Source: Candidatus Gallispira edinburgensis (GTDB taxonomy: Bacteria; Bacillota; Clostridia; Lachnospirales; CAG-274). Taken from it: 64,000 bases of DNA. This document shows, piece after piece, positions 20,810-30,173 of this stretch; position 1 is the first letter of the stretch, and each line of letters begins with the position of its first letter. Location: assembly GCA_904395805.1 (NCBI GenBank), contig CAJFNV010000045.1, forward strand, positions 1 to 64,000, read 5' to 3'. The position numbers and the translations under genes were made by a program. The notes below the pieces were generated by a model. That model did not search any database. It was not told where the DNA came from and saw nothing but the letters and a program-made list of their open reading frames with translations.

Positions 20810-21091
20810 TCACTCCTTTAGCTGCTCAACAGGATCCCAGTCTTTAGGTTTTTTATTTTCCGAATACTGCCAGAGACAGCCCCTGTCTATCCATTGTTTT
20901 CTCCATACAGCGTGAGCTTCTTTACATGAATTATAGCCAAAATCATCCACACCAAACTCAAAGCCGCAGCATGGACATATTTCATAAGGACCGGAGCCTT
21001 CAGAGTTATAGGGCGGCTCGCTTAACCCATCAAATTTACATACAGGACATACATATTTCGGTCTGCCTTCACTTATAACACTTTTTCTCAT
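20810..21091 (-). CDS. CPCC-family cysteine-rich protein
   Basis: YVCPVCKFDGL...GPYEICPCCGFEFGVDDFGYN. Confidence 0.85.
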   Translation of the reverse strand: MRKSVISEGRPKYVCPVCKFDGLSEPPYNSEGSGPYEICPCCGFEFGVDDFGYNSCKEAHAVWRKQWIDRGCLWQYSENKKPKDWDPVEQLKE

Positions 21092-21159
21092 TATATCACT
21101 TTCCTTTTCTCAAAACATATTTTCTCAAATATAACTTATGAGCAGCAAGTTGATTTTTG

Positions 21160-21441
21160 CTAGTTTATTTTTAATAAATAGTTATAAAACGCCAGAAATT
21201 CTATATGTAATATTACAGAAATCACAATATATATAAAGCTTTTATCTTTTCTGTATTTAAACAAAAGTATTACCGCTGCAATAAGCATGGCAAATGAAAT
21301 TGGTCCGGATATAATGAGATATTCCGGTCTGAAAACATAAAATACCAATATATAGTCATCACCCGGTATACTGCCTAACGTTGAATAAACAACCTGAAAC
21401 AATAAATTTATTATACCAAATATCAGTGGAATTTTTTTCAA
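21160..21441 (-). CDS. Small hypothetical membrane protein
   Basis: 93 aa, three hydrophobic segments. Confidence 0.6.
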   Translation of the reverse strand: MKKIPLIFGIINLLFQVVYSTLGSIPGDDYILVFYVFRPEYLIISGPISFAMLIAAVILLFKYRKDKSFIYIVISVILHIEFLAFYNYLLKIN

Positions 21442-21489
21442 AGAATCACCTCTGCCAACAAATTTCCTTCCGCCGTTTTTTGCCCACGA

Positions 21490-21696
21490 TCATTCCTCCT
21501 CGAAGCGAACGTTGCCGAAACGATTGAACTCTATTATATCGTCATTTGCAAGTTCCGGCGAATATATGTTATATTTCTTATCTGTAACATACATATAAAT
21601 TTCACATGTTCCATATCCCTCAAGATGCTGCCCTCTCTTTAATATTACTCTAATTGTATAATTAATCATATTATTTTCAAATGCCTCAAGCAACAA
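21490..21696 (-). CDS. Hypothetical small protein (possibly a fragment)
   Basis: 68 aa ORF in a same-strand cluster of small genes. Confidence 0.4.
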   Translation of the reverse strand: MLLEAFENNMINYTIRVILKRGQHLEGYGTCEIYMYVTDKKYNIYSPELANDDIIEFNRFGNVRFEEE

Positions 21697-21706
21697 TAGC
21701 GCTATA

Positions 21707-21976
21707 TTATTTTAATAAATATTTATATGATAAAACCATAAATATTTTTTCCAATATGCTCCATATAATAGCACCTATAAAAATCATTGCCGGTTCAAAG
21801 GCCATTATGATAAATACCAGAAGCCATTTAATAATGCTTAAAACAAGTGAAAACGGTAATTCACAATAGAACACAACCTTTTTGCAGTGTTCACAATATA
21901 TGGCTTTATTCATAAATGCAGTATTGCTCATATCCAAAAAAATTGCTTCTCTGCAGTTTTTACATTTTACCGTCAT
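21707..21976 (-). CDS. Small zinc-ribbon-like membrane protein
   Basis: VKCKNCREAIF...YCEHCKKVVFYC CxxC pairs followed by TM segment; SD AAGGAGGGACAAT before ATG. Confidence 0.65.
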   Translation of the reverse strand: MTVKCKNCREAIFLDMSNTAFMNKAIYCEHCKKVVFYCELPFSLVLSIIKWLLVFIIMAFEPAMIFIGAIIWSILEKIFMVLSYKYLLK

Positions 21977-21983
21977 ATTGTCC

Positions 21984-22215
21984 CTCCTTGTATAAATTAT
22001 AATCGGAATAGTAATAATACCAGTTAGGTTTGTCTAAAGGTTCAATATCTTCAAAATCCGGAATTTACAATATCCTTATTCTGAATTGGAATATTCTCAA
22101 AATCATGATCATTGCAGTACACAATCATATCCCATGAATTATCATAGTTCTGTGAAAACCATTAACTTATATCAAAAGACATTCCCCTATAATCGTTGCT
22201 TCCTGTCGATTTCTA
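21984..22215 (-). pseudogene. Decayed coding sequence
   Basis: Minus strand reads KSTGSNDYRGMSFDIS*WFSQNYDNSWDMIVYCNDHDFENIPIQNKDIVNSGF, then frame change to PDFEDIEPLDKPNWYYYYSDYNLYKEG. Confidence 0.7.
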
Positions 22216-22361
22216 ATGGAATTTTAATTTTCTATATTCAATATAACATATTATAATTCAATCATCAAGTATATTGAGTTATATTTCGGATTTTTTATAC
22301 TCTTACTATTTTTATACTGTAAAATACAGTAAGTTTATTAACTTTGCTTTACTAAAACAAA

Positions 22362-22414
22362 AAAGGATACATTCAGAGACCTGAATATATTTCAGTTCCC
22401 ATGCTGTATCCTTT
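22362..22414 (-). terminator. Long-loop terminator of corA-like gene
   Basis: AAAGGATACA...TGTATCCTTT 10-bp stem, T-tract on minus strand. Confidence 0.7.
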
Positions 22415-22427
22415 ATGTTTTCAATAT

Positions 22428-23339
22428 TTAAAAATATTTTTTAACCTTAAATAATATAAGACTTGCCGCCACGATAATAACAGACACAGCAATAACCACA
22501 TAATAGCTGTACCTCATGGTAAGCTCAGGCATATACTCAAAATTCATACCATACCATCCTGCAAGAAGTGACAGAGGCAGAACAATTGTCGTAACTATTG
22601 TAAGAGTTTTCATAATATCGTTCTGCTTAACGCCTATCTGTGACTGATACATATCCTGTATCTGAAGAGTATATTCTCTCAAAAGAGCTGTTTCTTCCTT
22701 AAGCCTTTCCACCCTTTGTGAATAAAGACTTAATAGACGTCTTGTTTCATAGTCAAAGAAATCCTCTTCCATTTCATTAATGCTGTCACAAAGTGCAAGA
22801 AGCTGTGAATAATGCCTGTAATAAACCATAAGATGTCTTTTGACCTCGGAAAGCTTTGAATTGAATTTGTCAAAATTATTGTTTATAATATCGTTTTCAA
22901 TTTTGTAAAGCTTTTCATCAAAGCTGTCCAGAAAAATCAGGTCCTTAAATATTATTTCACTGAGCAATTCATAAAAGAATTTTCCCAGATCATAACTTTT
23001 TCTTTCATCTCTGTTAAATATATTATTAACAATTTTATCAATATAATCACTGTCATCAATGAGCACTATACGCTTCTTGAACACTATACAATCAAAGGAG
23101 TTCCTTTTCTGTGCATTTATTTTTGAGGGCACATAAAAGGCACTGTAAATATAATCCGTATGAATTTCGATCTGTGTACAGTTATATGTTTTGCTCCGTC
23201 TGTATATTTTAAGCTCATCATATAAATTTTCAAGTTCACTGAATTCTTCCGAATTAACAATTACTATAGTATTTTCCCTGTTAATATCAAATATTTCACT
23301 GCTTTTCAGCAGCTTATTATCTTTTATTTCATAAATCAT
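22428..23339 (-). CDS. CorA-family divalent cation transporter
   Basis: C-terminal TM pair with LLAGWYGMNFEYMPEL (GMN motif). Confidence 0.92.
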   Translation of the reverse strand: MIYEIKDNKLLKSSEIFDINRENTIVIVNSEEFSELENLYDELKIYRRSKTYNCTQIEIHTDYIYSAFYVPSKINAQKRNSFDCIVFKKRIVLIDDSDYIDKIVNNIFNRDERKSYDLGKFFYELLSEIIFKDLIFLDSFDEKLYKIENDIINNNFDKFNSKLSEVKRHLMVYYRHYSQLLALCDSINEMEEDFFDYETRRLLSLYSQRVERLKEETALLREYTLQIQDMYQSQIGVKQNDIMKTLTIVTTIVLPLSLLAGWYGMNFEYMPELTMRYSYYVVIAVSVIIVAASLILFKVKKYF

Positions 23340-23352
23340 TCAACCACTGCCC

Positions 23353-23721
23353 TTATCTGGTAGGCACAATTTCAAGCCAATAACCGTCAGGATCACTTAT
23401 AAAGTATATCCCCATACTTGGATTTTCATAACAGATACAACCCATTTCCTTATGAAGTTTATAGGCTCCCTCAAAATCATCAGTTCTGAAAGCAAGGTGA
23501 AATTCACAGTCACCTAAATCATAAGGTCTGTCCATATCTCTTAACCATGTAAGTTCAAGCTCAAAATCAGAGTTTTCATTTGCCATATATACTATTATAA
23601 AGCTTCCGTCATCGGCATTTTTTCTCCTTACTTCCTTTAAACCCAGAGCCTTGTTGTAAAACTCAATTGACTTTTCAAGATTTGCTACATTGTAATTTTC
23701 GTGGATCATTTTAAACTGCAT
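23353..23721 (-). CDS. Glyoxalase I / VOC-family lactoylglutathione lyase
   Basis: MIHENYNVANLEKSIEFYNKALGLKEVRRK...FISDPDGYWLEIVP; start after SD GGAGG. Confidence 0.92.
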   Translation of the reverse strand: MQFKMIHENYNVANLEKSIEFYNKALGLKEVRRKNADDGSFIIVYMANENSDFELELTWLRDMDRPYDLGDCEFHLAFRTDDFEGAYKLHKEMGCICYENPSMGIYFISDPDGYWLEIVPTR

Positions 23722-23723
23722 AA

Positions 23724-24410
23724 TTATATCCTCCATGTTTCATTTTTTTCACTTATTTTATAAAATTTTGTATCACCTAAGTTATTATTGCTTTCCATAA
23801 GGAATTTATCCTGCACGGAATACTCTTCCCACATATGCATAGGAAAAATATTTAATATATGACACTGACTTAAAATAAATTTCATACCCATATCATAATA
23901 TTCATCCTGTCTCGGATCAAGAGGTACAAAGGCAATGTCAAAAGTTTCCCCTGCAATGCTTTTAATTTCTCTTTCATAAGCACTTTTCATACTGTTGTTA
24001 TACTGCCTGTTTTCCTCCTGCCACATCCAGCAGTTAAGGTCACCGCCATGATATATCTTTGCTCCGTCAACCTCAACAATAAAGGCAACTCCTATATCTG
24101 TTGATTTAAGGGTTTTTATTTTAAGGCCGTCAAGTTCATATTCCTTTCTGGGATACACAAAAAGGATATTCCCGCTGTTTATAGACTTGATTTTCTTTCT
24201 TATATCCCCTGAAAGTATGTATTTGACCTTGTCATCATCAAACATATTGAATATTTCTCTGTTAAAGTGGTCCTGATGTCCGTGACTTGAAAAAATGTAT
24301 ATAGGCTTGTCTCCGAACTCCGGCAGCTCTCCGTTAAAATAATCAAAAATAATATAGCAGCTTTCAGTTTCAACAATGAAACCGCTGTGATTAATATATG
24401 TTACATTCAT
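23724..24410 (-). CDS. MBL-fold metallo-hydrolase
   Basis: SSHGHQDHFNREIF; VDGAKIYHGGDLN. Confidence 0.88.
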   Translation of the reverse strand: MNVTYINHSGFIVETESCYIIFDYFNGELPEFGDKPIYIFSSHGHQDHFNREIFNMFDDDKVKYILSGDIRKKIKSINSGNILFVYPRKEYELDGLKIKTLKSTDIGVAFIVEVDGAKIYHGGDLNCWMWQEENRQYNNSMKSAYEREIKSIAGETFDIAFVPLDPRQDEYYDMGMKFILSQCHILNIFPMHMWEEYSVQDKFLMESNNNLGDTKFYKISEKNETWRI

Positions 24411-24480
24411 ATCCTTACCTCCGTTTTTTATAATTATAGTATAAAGCATATTTCGGTTTTTGTCATTAAAAATTTTTATA

Positions 24481-24804
24481 TTATACAGACATTATTACTA
24501 AATAATAAATATGATATGCCCAGAAATCTATTGCAATCATAATAATAATTGAAATTATACTGATAAAAATATTCCTAAATTTTCTCTTACCTTTTATTAT
24601 ATTAAAATATATAGAATACAAAATTAAAATAATCGTGTCAATTATATGCAATTTTATATGTACATAAATTACATATAATACCACAATATTCATTGCTACT
24701 GTATTATTAAATACAGTTGTTATAAAATATAAAATGAACAGAAATAACGGCAGTAAGTTTAGTAAGATCAAGAAAATAAAACCCCTGTGTTTTTCCATAT
24801 CCAT
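24481..24804 (-). CDS. Small membrane protein, tandem paralogue A
   Basis: MDMEKHRGFIFLILLNLLP...; homologous to next ORF. Confidence 0.65.
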   Translation of the reverse strand: MDMEKHRGFIFLILLNLLPLFLFILYFITTVFNNTVAMNIVVLYVIYVHIKLHIIDTIILILYSIYFNIIKGKRKFRNIFISIISIIIMIAIDFWAYHIYYLVIMSV

Positions 24805-24912
24805 ACCCTCTTTCTGATAAATTTTTTAATTATAAAACATATTAATAAATTTGTCGCAATCAACTATATATTTTTCTTTAATTTCCTAATATATCATTAA
24901 AAATTTTTATAA

Positions 24913-25248
24913 TTATACCGACATTAACATATTATAAAAATCATAAGTAAAGAAATCAAGTGAAATCATAACTATAATTGCAATCACTTGTCCAAATATT
25001 ACCCTTTTATTTTTATCTCTATTTTTCATCAGGCTATTGTATAAAAAATATAGAACCAGAATAATCGTATCTATTATATATAGTTTCGTTGTTATGTAGA
25101 AAATATACGGATATATAACAATATAACCAAGCAATGAAATAAAGTCAACCTGAAGGAAAATAAAAAAGAAAAATAGAAAAATCAAAATTACCGGCAGTAA
25201 ATTCAGTAAAATCAAAAAAATAAATCCCTTGTGTTTTTTCATATCCAT
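24913..25248 (-). CDS. Small membrane protein, tandem paralogue B
   Basis: MDMKKHKGFIFLILLNLLP...; shares N-terminus, IIDTIIL core and MSV C-terminus with paralogue A. Confidence 0.65.
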   Translation of the reverse strand: MDMKKHKGFIFLILLNLLPVILIFLFFFFIFLQVDFISLLGYIVIYPYIFYITTKLYIIDTIILVLYFLYNSLMKNRDKNKRVIFGQVIAIIVMISLDFFTYDFYNMLMSV

Positions 25249-25369
25249 ACCTTCTTCCTGATAAATCTATTTTAATTATAAAACATATTAATAAATTTGT
25301 CACGATTAACTGTATATTTTTCTTTAAATTCCAAATAATAGATATGAAATTATTTAAGGAGTGGATAAA

Positions 25370-25960
25370 ATGGATTTTAAGTCAAGCAGAACGAAGGAAA
25401 ACTTAATGCGTGCCTTTGCGGGAGAAAGTCAGGCAAGAAACAGATATATCATATCTGCAAGAGAAGCAAAGAAAAGCAATTTATATGTAATCGAAGCCGT
25501 ATTTGAATTTACGGCAAAGCAGGAGGAGGCTCATGCCAAGGTTTATTATGACTGCCTTAAGGAACTGGGCGGACAGAATATTTCAATTGACGGAAATTAC
25601 CCTGTAGATATTTATGAAAACACAGTGGATCTTCTTAAAGCTGCAGCACACAACGAAATGCAGGAGTATGAGCATGATTACAGACAATTCGGAGATATAG
25701 CAAAAGAAGAAGGCTTTGCAAGAGTATCCTCCCTGTTCTATGGTATTGCTGAAATCGAAAAAACACACAGCAACCGTTTTTCACAATTTGCAGACCTTCT
25801 TGAAAATGACAAGCTTTTTATCAACGATGTTGAAACAGAATGGATGTGTTTGAACTGCGGATTTATTTATAAAGGTACTAAGGCTCCTGAAATGTGTCCA
25901 ATATGTAAACACAATAAAGGCTTCTTCATAAGAGTGGAGCTTGCTCCCTACTCAAAGTGA
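25370..25960 (+). CDS. rbr: Rubrerythrin
   Basis: NLMRAFAGESQARNRY; rubredoxin-like WMCLNCGFIYKG...CPICKHNKGFF. Confidence 0.95.
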   Translation: MDFKSSRTKENLMRAFAGESQARNRYIISAREAKKSNLYVIEAVFEFTAKQEEAHAKVYYDCLKELGGQNISIDGNYPVDIYENTVDLLKAAAHNEMQEYEHDYRQFGDIAKEEGFARVSSLFYGIAEIEKTHSNRFSQFADLLENDKLFINDVETEWMCLNCGFIYKGTKAPEMCPICKHNKGFFIRVELAPYSK

Positions 25961-26069
25961 TTGACTTGTACGAAAAGCACTTTTTGCATAAGTCATTATA
26001 GGATTTAAAATGGTTACTTTCAGCAAAAGAATTATATAACCACTTTAACCGCCAGCAAATCAAGTCAAT
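25960..26069. repeat. 110-bp segment bounded by perfect 9-bp inverted repeat (ATTGACTTG/CAAGTCAAT)
   Basis: Direct reading; inner hairpin AAATGGTTA/TAACCACTTT. Confidence 0.7.
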
Positions 26070-26576
26070 ATAAATTAAAATTCAATTTTACTGATCAATA
26101 ATAACTAAAACAGCCGGTTTATCAAAGTATAATTTACTCTGTAAGCCGGTTCTTTTACTTTCATTTCATATCATAAATCATATAAACTCAAAACATAATA
26201 TTTATTAATACAGACAATATTTTCACAGATGAGTTCAAAAATATAATTTATACACATAATCAAGCAGCATTAAACTACATATTTTTATTTTAAAACATAC
26301 TTTTTTTAATTTCAGAACAAATCATTTGATCATATTCAGTTTTGAAATGTATAGCGTTATTTGAATAATTTATACCTGTTCCGATATTTTCGCAGTTACA
26401 AAATTTATGTTGGTGCAGAAACTGTCATTCATCGGATTTATTTTATTGTGCATATTTATCAGTAATTTTTTTTATATTTGTTCATAAATATTATTGACTT
26501 CTGCTCATAAAGCATTTATAATTTTATTGATATAGATTAATGAAATCAGATATACTAAAACAAGAGGTGAAAACTA

Positions 26577-26981
26577 ATGCTTAACAAAAGCAATCATTTA
26601 ACAAATAAAGAATATGAAATCATGGAAATATTATGGGACAGCGACAGACCCCTTTTAATATCAGAAATTTTACCTAAAGCAGATAATATAGCTGATAATT
26701 CACTGCATCCCATGATAAAGAAGCTCATTAAGAACGGGTTTATCAAAGTAGTCGGAAACGTCAGGGTAGTTAAAACTACAAGCAGGCTTTATGCACCTGC
26801 AATATCTGTTGATGAATATGCCGCAATGCAGTTAGAAAATATCTTCAAAACTTCAAATAAAAAGCTCAATCTTGGCAATATGGTAGCATATTTTGCAAAG
26901 CACCATAAAAACGATGATAAAGTTATTTCTGAACTTGAGGATTTTATAAAGAAATATAAAGAAGAAAATATGACTAAGTAG
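26577..26981 (+). CDS. BlaI/MecI-family repressor (second locus)
   Basis: LTNKEYEIMEILWDSDRPLLISEIL winged helix; upstream of M56 gene. Confidence 0.88.
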   Translation: MLNKSNHLTNKEYEIMEILWDSDRPLLISEILPKADNIADNSLHPMIKKLIKNGFIKVVGNVRVVKTTSRLYAPAISVDEYAAMQLENIFKTSNKKLNLGNMVAYFAKHHKNDDKVISELEDFIKKYKEENMTK

Positions 26982-28142
26982 GTGTATACGGTTTTGATCG
27001 ATCTAACACCTTACTCTATTTTGTGGGTAACAGTTGTTACTTGTGTTTTTATAGTTTTATTTATATTTATTACCCGGATGAAGGCTGTAATTTCAAAGGT
27101 TCCCATGTGGATTACCATGTCTCTGGCTTTTATTATGTGCCTCAGACTTCTATTCCCTGTTGAGTTCCTGTGTTTCAGCAAAACTTTACTTTCATTTAAT
27201 GTTTTTCCACACATTAATGATGTTTTTTATGCAGATATTACTGCCATAAACAACGTTGTACCTGACATCAGGCTTACTGTTGTAAATGTATTCTGCTTTG
27301 TCTGGGTATCCGGAGCAGTTGTTTTTATTGTAAATTATCTTCGCAAATATAACAAGCTGTGCAAGATGATAAAACATATCGCTCCTTCTGATGATCCCTT
27401 AATTACAGGCACATTAAACCGTATTAAGGCAGAGCATAACTTTAAATTTGATGTTAAAATAATTGTTAACTGCGCGATTCCGTCTCCTTCTGAATTCGGA
27501 TTTTTTCGTCAGGTAATATTTTTAAACGATTATAAGTATACAGCTGAAGAGCTTAACTATATTCTGCTTCATGAGCTTACTCATTTTTATAATAAGTCGA
27601 ACTGGATCAAGCTTTTTATGGATATGGTTAAATCAATTCTTTGGTGGAATCCTGTAATTTACATGCTTCAGGAACATATTGATAATCTCCTTGAAATTTA
27701 TGTAGATACCTATGTTGTCAGAGATTCCATAGCAGAATACAGACTTGGCTATCTTGAATGTATCTGTAATGTATTTAAAAGGTCAATTCCTTTAAATATG
27801 TGCTCTGCTGAAAGTAATTATGTCCATTCTATGGCTGCGGTTTCCAGTAGTAGTGTACTTAAAATGAGATATAATGCTATCTGTTTAGATCATAGGAATA
27901 ATATAACGGCTTGTGTAACAGCCTTCTTAATTATTCTTATATACATATTCATTTCCGGCAGATATGTTGTCCAGCCCGGCTATGAGCCTACCGAAGAGGA
28001 TATGTATGTTCCCGAAATTACGTCCGAAAACTCATATATTGTCAAAGAAGGAGATATGTATGTCTTATACTGCGAGGGAACATCTTATTTAGTCAGTCCT
28101 GATCTTGAGAGCTTGCCACAAGTTCCTCTTATAAATGAATGA
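26982..28142 (+). CDS. BlaR1-family M56 peptidase, short form (second locus)
   Basis: ILLHELTHFYNKSNWIKLF; WWNPVIYMLQ; GTG start abutting previous stop. Confidence 0.85.
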   Translation: MYTVLIDLTPYSILWVTVVTCVFIVLFIFITRMKAVISKVPMWITMSLAFIMCLRLLFPVEFLCFSKTLLSFNVFPHINDVFYADITAINNVVPDIRLTVVNVFCFVWVSGAVVFIVNYLRKYNKLCKMIKHIAPSDDPLITGTLNRIKAEHNFKFDVKIIVNCAIPSPSEFGFFRQVIFLNDYKYTAEELNYILLHELTHFYNKSNWIKLFMDMVKSILWWNPVIYMLQEHIDNLLEIYVDTYVVRDSIAEYRLGYLECICNVFKRSIPLNMCSAESNYVHSMAAVSSSSVLKMRYNAICLDHRNNITACVTAFLIILIYIFISGRYVVQPGYEPTEEDMYVPEITSENSYIVKEGDMYVLYCEGTSYLVSPDLESLPQVPLINE

Positions 28143-28145
28143 TAT

Positions 28146-28213
28146 AAAAATACCTTTTATACTTTAAGCTTAAATGGATCATCATTTATAAGCTCTGTAT
28201 AAAAGGTATTTTT
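28146..28213. terminator. Bidirectional long-stem terminator between convergent genes
   Basis: Perfect 17-bp arms AAAAATACCTTTTATAC/GTATAAAAGGTATTTTT. Confidence 0.85.
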
Positions 28214-28261
28214 TATTCTTAAAATTTAATCAGCTATATCATTAATATTGTTCTGTCGGGC

Positions 28262-29032
28262 TTACAACCTCTCAAGGCATCTTCTTTCATATTTCAAATG
28301 TGCATATGTAACAATTCTCCTGAACACTTTCACATTTGTGTACCCTCCTATAACGCCCACAAAGGTAAGTCCCTGCACAAACTTATATGTAAGGAGTTCA
28401 TTTGCAAGAACTCCCGCTGTTCTTTTCATTTCCCTGTCAAGATCACCTTCAAAAATATTGTTATCAATAAGGTATTCCATTCTCTTTATTTGTCTGTCGG
28501 TTCTCTCTCTTCCCTCTCCTCTGCTCATAGCACCTGTGATCAGCTTCAATATATAGCATTTTTCATTTTCATCTGAACAGTCAAAACCATATGTTGACGC
28601 GATCTTGTATATACTTCTCAATATGACTCCAATAAATATAGGTATATCTGGAAGACCTATGCCAAGTATACCAAGCCCTGTTCCCTCGGCAGCAGTAAGA
28701 GCAATATCTTTTTTAAGGCTTCTGTCAAGTTTTCTCCTTAGATGTATAAGAGCCTCACTGTCCTTATCTATAATTGATCTGTAAGCTCTGAAATCCATAT
28801 TCATTGTTTTTCTGTCGTATGTTTTGTCAATAACTCCCGTTCCTTTTTCAAACACAATGCCGAAAGCCTTGTAAAAAGCCGCCTCAAGTTTACTTTTTAA
28901 ATCATCGGGAATTTTGTTTTCGACTTTATTCATAAGGGAGTCTATTTTTTTCTCAACAAAGCCTGTTTTCCTGTCCAGATTTCTCTCCTGAATTTCTATT
29001 CTCTTCAATTCCTTTTCTATATGTTTTTCCAT
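28262..29032 (-). CDS. EcsC family protein
   Basis: EGTGLGILGIGLPDIPIFIGVILRSIYKIA; start at MEKHIEKEL after SD AAAGGAGAG. Confidence 0.8.
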   Translation of the reverse strand: MEKHIEKELKRIEIQERNLDRKTGFVEKKIDSLMNKVENKIPDDLKSKLEAAFYKAFGIVFEKGTGVIDKTYDRKTMNMDFRAYRSIIDKDSEALIHLRRKLDRSLKKDIALTAAEGTGLGILGIGLPDIPIFIGVILRSIYKIASTYGFDCSDENEKCYILKLITGAMSRGEGRERTDRQIKRMEYLIDNNIFEGDLDREMKRTAGVLANELLTYKFVQGLTFVGVIGGYTNVKVFRRIVTYAHLKYERRCLERL

Positions 29033-30170
29033 TTTCGACTCTCCTTTCACAATATCTGTCAAGCCTTAGCTTTATTACAGCAACGACAGGCACAGCAAAT
29101 ATCATTCCTGCAATACCGAAAAGCTTTCCTGCAACTGCAAGGGATATGATTATCATTATCGGACTGAGTTTTACACTGTCACCAACTACTTTAGGAACTA
29201 TGACCGCTGTGTCGATCTGCTGCAAAACTATTATAAGAACAGCAGCGTACACAGCCCTCACAGGTTCACCGCTTATTAATGCCATTCCCACGGAAAGGCA
29301 AAAGCCTATTATTGACCCAAAATAGGGTATTATATTTGAAAATCCGCTGAAAATACCAATTGCAACGGAAAATGGGACCTTTATAACCGACAGACCAAGA
29401 CTTATAAGCGCCGCCATTATAAGTCCGTCTGTAAGCTGTCCTCTCAGATAACCGCTGAAAACATCATCTACATCCTTTATAAATCCATATATTCTTATTC
29501 TCCATTTTTCACTTATAAATACGCAAGAATATTCCTTTAGTCTGTTTAATATTTTATCTTCATCCTTAAGCATATAAAAAGCAACAACAATGCTGAGTAT
29601 AAGGGTAACGCCCTTGCTTACAATTTCCCTTGATATATTTAAAATATCTCCTCCTGCAGATTTAATATAGTTATAAAACATATTGTTTATGCTGTCAAAT
29701 ATATTTTCAATAAATCCCATATTGTGGCTGTTAAGAAACATTTTAATTTCACTGTATATATTTTTTATATTAGCACTGTATTTTTCTATATTGCTGCTCA
29801 GTTCCTTATAATCCACACTATATACCGTCACAAATGCCCCTGTACATATAATAGCAGCAAGTAAAATAAAAACTACACCAACAGATGTAGTTTTTTTAAG
29901 CCCCGTTCTTAAAGCCGTAATTTTCACAGCAGGTTTAAGAATATAAGCTATAATGAAGCCTGCAATTATTATTGAAAACACAGAGCATATTTTCTTTGCA
30001 ATATTCATAGCAAAGCTGTAAATATCCCCTAAATTCACAATGGTATATATTATGCCGTCAATTGCATTTTTAGCTATATATATACATATGAAAGTAAATA
30101 TGGCATAAAAACAGACCTTAAAATAGCTCTTATCCCAGGGTAAATTCATATATTCTCCTTCTTGCATCAA
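28953..30170 (-). CDS. AI-2E (YdiK/PerM) family transporter
   Basis: GYLRGQLTDGLIMAALISLGL, FSNIIPYFGSIIGF; overlaps next gene by ~80 bp. Confidence 0.9.
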   Translation of the reverse strand: MMQEGEYMNLPWDKSYFKVCFYAIFTFICIYIAKNAIDGIIYTIVNLGDIYSFAMNIAKKICSVFSIIIAGFIIAYILKPAVKITALRTGLKKTTSVGVVFILLAAIICTGAFVTVYSVDYKELSSNIEKYSANIKNIYSEIKMFLNSHNMGFIENIFDSINNMFYNYIKSAGGDILNISREIVSKGVTLILSIVVAFYMLKDEDKILNRLKEYSCVFISEKWRIRIYGFIKDVDDVFSGYLRGQLTDGLIMAALISLGLSVIKVPFSVAIGIFSGFSNIIPYFGSIIGFCLSVGMALISGEPVRAVYAAVLIIVLQQIDTAVIVPKVVGDSVKLSPIMIIISLAVAGKLFGIAGMIFAVPVVAVIKLRLDRYCERRVENGKTYRKGIEENRNSGEKSGQENRLC

Positions 30171-30173
30171 TAA

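Noticed and set aside
26070-26570. Roughly 500-bp AT-rich gap examined for ncRNA or tRNA
   Set aside because: No tRNA, 6S, SRP or RNase P signature recognised; only weak A/T-rich structure, including AGCCGGTT direct repeats at 26113-26145 that do not form a convincing hairpin.
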